Below, piece by piece: positions 58,895-64,000 of a DNA stretch of 64,000 bases; the first letter of the stretch is position 1; every line of letters starts with the position of its first letter. The stretch spans positions 992,001 through 1,056,000 of the forward strand of contig JAGKQI010000103.1 of the NCBI GenBank assembly GCA_018806915.1, given 5' to 3'. Made by a program: the position numbers and the translations under genes. The DNA comes from Phytophthora colocasiae. Lineage: Eukaryota > Oomycota > Peronosporomycetes > Peronosporales > Peronosporaceae. The notes beneath the pieces were generated by a model. It did not search any database, was not told the origin of the DNA, and worked only from the letters and a program-made list of their open reading frames with translations.

Positions 58895-60122
58895 ATGGCT
58901 TCCAGAAACCTCGTTCGCCGCTCAGTGCGTCTAGTGACTGCCGCTACAGGTAAACACAGTGTGATCTGCGCTGCCTCCACGCCAGCAACCGGTCGCAGAC
59001 AATTTCAAACGGTCCCTAGCGCCAGTCAAGTCCGTCTGCAGAGCACCCAGAGCAATGCTGCAAGCGAGGAAGCGGCCAAAACGGATGCGTCAGTGGACCC
59101 AGAGCAGCTTATTCTTGCTAATGCAATGAACCACGTGGCAGTGCACGGGTACCTTCTTCTGCATTGAGTTTATTTACTGATATACCACTAATCTTTAACG
59201 TAAATCTGTTTGTTTTAATTGTTAGATGGACCATTGAGGCTTTAGCTGCTGGTGCCACCGACCTTGGCTACCCATCAGTGGCTCATGGCATGTTCTCGCG
59301 TGGGGCTGTGGAGCTGGTGGATTATTTCATGGATTCGTGCCTTGTTGAGCTGCGCAAGACTCTTATTGCCAACACGGAGAAGCTCCAGGCCATGACGGTG
59401 GCTGAACGACTTAAATTTGGCGTCCGCACACGTCTGGAGATGATTGAACCTGTGATGGCTACGTGGCCGCAGGGTATGGCGGCTGGAGCTCTGCCACAGA
59501 ATGCTCCAAGCACTGCGAAGAGGTTGGCAAAACTCTCAGATGAGATCTGGTACTTTGCCGGTGACAAATCCACGGACTTGTCCTGGTACACCAAGCGTGC
59601 CATTCTGACAGGAATCTACGCCAGCACAGAGTTATTCATGCTGAACGACAAGTCGCCTGGCTTTCAGGACACCTGGGCGTTCTTGGACCGCCGTGTGGAC
59701 GAAACCATTCAGCTAGGAGAGTTACCCCAGAACGTACGTGGTTGTTGTTTGGGTGTGCAGATTGTGATGCTGGCTAACATGTTGCGGTTGTGCTTTCTTG
59801 CACGTAGCTGGGTGATGTAGCTGGAATGGCCAGCATTGGCCTTCAGTCGGTGTTTTCAGCGGTGACATCTCTCGCGGGTCCTTTGGCTGGTCAGATTATC
59901 ACCAACTCGCCTCTGAATCACGTTCCGAACCCAATCTCAGCTGTAGGAAGTGTGGTTCCTCCGTCAGTTGTGTCTGCCGTTGCATCTGGATTGCCGTTCA
60001 GTGGTCCTGCCTCGGTTGGCGTGGCTGGAGATGATGCTATGGCTTTCCAGTCCAAGGACTTGAAGGAAATCAACGATGAACTGGAGAAGCTTGGTGGTGC
60101 TGAGAGTGAGAGGCGGAGTTAA
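58895..60122 (+). CDS. COQ9: Ubiquinone biosynthesis protein COQ9
   Basis: Three exons (58895-59148, 59226-59733, 59808-60122) total 1077 nt, 358 residues. An Arg/Ser-rich mitochondrial presequence (MASRNLVRRSVRLVTAATG) leads into the COQ9 core: LILANAMNHVAVHG joined to WTIEALAAGATDLGYPS, SRGAVELVDYF, RLEMIEPVMATWPQ, LSDEIWYFAGDKSTDLSWYTKRA and FQDTWAFLDRRVDE. COQ9 is a TetR-like lipid-binding protein that presents precursors to COQ7 on the inner membrane. The last exon adds about 100 residues of Ala/Ser/Val/Gly-rich sequence (MASIGLQSVFSAVTSLAGPLAG) with no counterpart I know. It converges on the MORN gene with 135 bp between stops. Confidence 0.94.
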
Positions 60123-60257
60123 CCAAACCACTAGGGCAGCTTACAGGAGACTGTCTGCCATTCGGCATGTGAATCGTGTGTCTCCTCCGCTATGGCACGC
60201 TTACAAAAGGAATTAACCGAGTGAAATAAAAAAAACGGTATTTGAGCTCCATGGTCG

Positions 60258-62024
60258 CTAATCTTCTTCTTCCTCTTCACTGTCATTTGGCTCGCCATCC
60301 TCTTCTTCATTGCTACTCTCCGCATCATCATCACTTTCACCGCTGCCATCTTCATCGTCATCGTCATCGTCATCGTCATCACCTCCACTACCAACGTCAC
60401 TGCCTTTATTACTGTTTCCCTCAACTTCTCGCTGCACTTGCTGCATGAAAGCCTTTTTCGCTGCCGCCTGTGCCTCACGCTTTTCACGACGCACACGCTT
60501 CATATTATCGATACGTTCTGCTACCTCTCGTTCCATGCGAGCTTCTTCAGCATCCCAAAAAGCATATTGCAGATCCAAAGCGCGTAGGTCATCACGGACA
60601 CGAAGAAGTTTTCGGTACCAGAGTTCCTGATTCCAACTAGCTTCTGTTTTCTCTCGCTTCACAAGACGAATCGCCTCTCCTAGTAGCAGTGGCGGCCAAT
60701 CTGTACGAAATACCTCACGTTTGTCTGGACAAAACAATCGACCTTTACCACAAATTCGATTGCATCGCCACGTACCGACATACGAATACCCAAGGGCACT
60801 TGTTTCCGTGCCTTGACCATGACGCATATTGTTGTAGAATTCGCCATCATATACGGCACCACTTTGAAGCATGTGCAGTTTACCCTTTCCATTGCGTTGG
60901 CCGTGTTGGAAATCGCCTTCATAGCGATATCCACGATCCATTTCCATCACCCCAAAGCCATGAAACTTTCCTTCTGCAAACGCACCAGTGTATTTCACAC
61001 CGTTCGGATACACTACAATGCCATTCCCACTCGGTACACTGTGCACGAACTCGCCACGATATTTGCCGCCATCAGCGAAAGCGTAAACCCCAAGAACCCC
61101 ATGCATTTCGCCATCTTTCCAACGACCATTGTACGTAAAGAAAGTATGTCTTCCGTGAGATTCGAGCTGACCTCGCACTTGTGGAGCAAGTCCTGGTGGA
61201 GCATTTAGTACCGGAACCTCTGGAATCATTTCCAGCTTGTCAACTTCGTCTTCTTGGTTGTCACTGGCCTGATTAGATTGAATTTTATGAGTCATTTTAA
61301 CGCCCTTGATTGCTGCCTGTTGCTGTCGTTTACGAGCAATATCCTCATCGACGTGAAAAGAACAGTCTCGAAATGCTCGCTGTAGCAGTAACTGGTTCTT
61401 TTGACGTGGCTCGAGTACTTTCGAGGTGTCCGGCGCTGGCACGTCGGCAGGTGGGAGCTTCATGATGGCGTCGTAGTGCTTCTGGTGACCCAGCATGCGG
61501 ATTTCTACAGTTGAAAGCTGCTCGGGTATCGCGAAAAAGGCCTGCTCGAGGCGATCGAAGAGTACAGCACTCCAGCGATTAAGTTCAATCTGGTTTGACT
61601 TGAGAAACCATGGCGCGAAGCGAGCATGGACTTCTGGTAGGCCAACACGACGCAGCATACGATAGTAGAAGACGCTGCGAGGATCTTCGTTCTTGAATTT
61701 CTGTACATGCAGAACTCAGCCCTGTCTAATTTTTTTTAGCAACCATCGAAAACAAGAGACGTACTCGCTGATAGACGACAAGACTCTTCCGGTCTTTAAG
61801 TAAAAGTGCATTAATTTGTTTCACAAGCTGCATGTATCGAGCGACCAAGAATGTGTGAGTTCCGAAATATTATCCATTGTTTACTCGCGTACGTTGTGCA
61901 TTTCTCGCTCGACACGTTTCTTGTCCTCCATTTCTCTCCTCATGATCTCGCGAAGATATCGCTGTCGAGCCTCTTCCGGGCTCTCCTTCTTTGGCTTCTT
62001 GCGTTTTTGCATAATCGACGCCAT
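60258..62024 (-). CDS. MORN-repeat protein
   Basis: Three exons (62024-61893, 61827-61765, 61700-60258) give 545 residues. The N-terminus is a charged helix (MASIMQKRKKPKKESPEEARQ in part, basic). Then comes a helical segment, and from about residue 245 five to six MORN repeats (YNGRWKDGEMHG, YRGEFVHSVPSGNG, YTGAFAEGKFHGFG, YEGDFQHGQRNGKG, YDGEFYNNMRHGQG, YVGTWRCNRICGKG). A basic coiled coil follows, then a Asp/Glu/Ser-rich tail. MORN repeats act in membrane-cortex and flagellar structures. The acid tail includes a run of nine Asp coded by a (CATCGT)-type microsatellite at about 60350-60380, so its length may vary between strains. Introns are 65 and 64 bp. Confidence 0.88.
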
Positions 62025-63445
62025 CTAAGGCTTAGACGTTGGTGCTAGCCGATGTGACCGATCTGCTATGAGTCGGCAATTTGTACAGAAATAACAGGCG
62101 TTTCCTAAACTTTCTTACAGATCCCAATTTGTGTAGTACTTCAGTAAAATGTCGGAAGGCTTTATAGTCACATGCACACGGGAAATCGTGCTTGCAACCT
62201 CAAACACCTTACAGTCGATATGGCAATGCTTTATGTTTTATGAGCGGCTTCACGTCCACGAGGAGGGACCGAACACCGAGCGAGCTTGCGAGTGTGTGCG
62301 TTGGAACGTGAAGAAAAAGGAATCAGCGTTCTCTCAGTGGTGTTTGAATACATTTTTGCTTCCACATCTGTCAGGTGAAGACCGAAGGCCTTCCTGGCTT
62401 TCAGTATTAGCATGGAAATTTTTTACATCAATGAGAACGAAGCTAATAACCACTTGAGCACTGTCGGATGGAAAAGCAGAATGACCTCAGTTTCAGTTGA
62501 TGTGGTGGCCTGAAAATGATTTGACTGGACCAGCTTCGCCTAGATATTTACTTGAATTGAGTATGAAAATGATTGACCAATCACATGTCGTTATAGGATA
62601 TCCTCAGGATGTTCACATTCGTCCCACTCGAGACGCCGGAAACATTGACCGCGGTTGTCGATATGATGGCTCCTAACCTCACGGTGTTGCATGTACCTCG
62701 ACTAAAGATTAAAGTGACGGTGAATGACATAGCGGCGTGGACACTCGGTAGCACCGCAGTTTGCGGGTGGAGGACTTGTGGATATGACCACGTATTGCAC
62801 AAGGAAGACCCGCAGACTGCTAGAACAGTGGTAGTTGACGTAGGCTAGCGCACAATTCATCGATCAACTCCGCACCTCCCTCAAGCAAGACCTATGGAGA
62901 CGAATACTGTGCTATAGACTACAGTATGAACAAGCCACGGAGTGTCAGCGCGGCGTCGTTCCTGTTCCTGTTTCTTTGGGACTATCGCCTCAACCAACAG
63001 GCGATCTATTGCTGTCTTCGGCGTCATTTATGGGTCTGCTGAGAATGACGCCAGGCATGTCTACGGATGCAAAAGGGGCGATCGGCGGGCAAATCATCAA
63101 AGCGGCACTGCAGATGCCGAAAGAGAGGTTGAGAACTTTCAGCATTGCTCGCTCCTCAACGGCATGGACACTGGGAATCCTGCACAACGAGCGCAGGACG
63201 CTGTCACCAAAGCGTCCCCAAGCGGTCAAGGCTTGACAGGTGTGGCTTTCCAGAGCACGTTTTCTGCGCATCACTGGTCCCACCTTTAAAATGCCAAAAC
63301 AGGGTGCTTAAACTTACGAATTGTATGTGGGAGTGGATTAAGCGATGACGTTGAAGCCCAGGAGCACTTCTGATTGGTGCTGCCCAATAAGTCGGTCTTG
63401 CGCCAGCTTCCGCGCGCCTTCCGTCTCCGCACGTACGAGTACACT

Positions 63446-63545
63446 GTAGTGTTGGGAAAAAATTGTCCTGGATTTGTCCTGGACATCGCCATCCTGGACA
63501 AAGCCTGGATATCCAGGACAAAAGTGGCGAAAAGTGTCACAAGAC
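63446..63545 (+). repeat. Dispersed repeat B, GTAGTGTTGGG end with CCAGGA/TCCTGG motifs
   Basis: It starts GTAGTGTTGGGAAAAAATTG. TTGTCCTGGATTTG, TCCTGGACA and TCCAGGACA blocks follow, as in the repeat at 58348-58445 and in the same orientation at the GTAGTGTTGGG end. Confidence 0.5.
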
Positions 63546-63592
63546 CCACAATCGACAACAGCTACTTCAAAGTACGTTTTAGTAATTCTGTA

Positions 63593-63790
63593 CCTCGTAT
63601 CCATAAATTTATCCACTCGAGCAGCCGAAATCGCTTAACCCCTGAGCGTGTCGCGAAACTCGTCTTCGTCTACAGCAATATGGTCGGGTGTGACAGAGTC
63701 AACACACTCCTGTATGAGCTGTTCCCCGAGGCCACTGAAGAACAACTTCGACGTCTGACCTCACCCGCTTCCGTAGATTGTAGCGTTTGA
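63593..63790 (+). pseudogene. hAT-family transposase C-terminal fragment
   Basis: The frame codes PRIHKFIHSSSRNRLTPER and then AKLVFVYSNM, before TAG/TGA-type closure at 63790. The S-S-x-x-N-R-L-x-P-E-R-x-x-K-L-V-x-x-Y-S-N pattern is the end of the hAT dimerisation domain. The rest of the transposase is absent or unreadable upstream, where the dispersed repeat begins. A dead remnant. Confidence 0.6.
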
Positions 63791-64000
63791 GCTTTGGGAG
63801 TTCCACCAATATCGAGTTCTTGCACTGCACCATATTCGCATACAATTCCAAACACCAGACTATTGTTCCTCTGCTCGTTATTACTGTAGGATAAGCAATT
63901 ATTTTCCAAACACAGGAAGACCCCTTTCCTAACCCTTTCGAATTCGAGACGGAACTCACCAATCAAATCTGGCCAAAGTTTGTTTTGACCAATCACAGGC

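Larger units (their letters stand above)
62025..64000. other. Transposon-debris region at right window end
   Basis: Nearly 2 kb with no intact gene. Short ORFs at 62149-62457, 62609-62848 and 62942-63289 have weak or conflicting frames and no family I recognise. From 63446 a dispersed repeat runs into a hAT transposase C-terminus. The left end must hold the promoter of the MORN gene. Confidence 0.5.

Noticed and set aside
62149..62457. Plus-strand ORF of 102 codons in the right-end debris
   Set aside because: Cys/Trp/Phe-rich with no recognisable domain, and overlapped by an open frame on the other strand; not enough to call a gene.

Overview
The window is nuclear DNA of an oomycete, most likely a Phytophthora-type species. 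Genes are dense, on both strands, and often separated by only 90-250 bp. Introns are few and short (55-89 bp, GT..AG). Oomycete-style initiator/flanking elements precede some genes, and the secreted protein, CYP and DNA-repeat content fit this group. The species is an inference; no rRNA or other marker is present.

Layout. 1-9674 (-): a very large acidic, repeat-rich coiled-coil protein (possibly CEP350-like), cut by the left window edge. It is divergent, with 91 bp between start codons, from a CWC25-like splicing factor (9766-11711, +). 11917-16509 holds a UBE2H-type ubiquitin-conjugating enzyme, an EAF-domain/AT-hook transcription-elongation protein, a small membrane-anchored ORF, a possible PAS-like protein, a degraded transposon scrap and Mediator subunit MED31. 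16696-19021 (-) is a 7-exon monofunctional formate-tetrahydrofolate ligase.

19363-29620 is a nearly complete Ty3/gypsy-type LTR retrotransposon on the minus strand. It has 932-bp LTRs that differ at two positions, a 4-bp GTTT duplication, gag, a zinc-knuckle ORF, and pol (PR-RT-RH-IN). One in-frame TAA sits between the second D and the E of the integrase DD35E triad. It lies 57 bp beyond the 3' end of a selenocysteine tRNA gene (29678-29764, -), the most specific RNA gene in the window.

30082-45261 carries a small secreted Gly/Trp/Tyr-rich protein, a tryparedoxin/nucleoredoxin-like protein, a single-exon unconventional myosin with three C-terminal PDZ-like repeats, a MYND zinc-finger protein, an 8-exon MEMO1 homologue, a PH-domain protein, a DHTKD1-type 2-oxoacid dehydrogenase E1 and a VPS16-C/SPE-39-like protein. 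45639-55434 carries a cytochrome P450, a coiled-coil protein, a 2OG-Fe(II) oxygenase, the DNA primase large subunit and PUS3-type pseudouridine synthase. The first intron of the oxygenase contains a 1.23-kb MULE remnant with a 9-bp target duplication. 55434-62024 carries a myristoylatable PP2C phosphatase, a repeat-rich gap with a glucose-6-phosphate isomerase scrap, COQ9 and a MORN-repeat protein. The right end (62025-64000) is transposon debris, including the C-terminus of a hAT transposase.

The genes are mostly unrelated housekeeping functions (splicing, transcription, one-carbon and lysine/mitochondrial metabolism, replication, tRNA modification, membrane traffic) and form no operon-like pathway. 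Exon structures below were assembled by reading splice sites. Where all exons are in the window, the spliced lengths are multiples of three.
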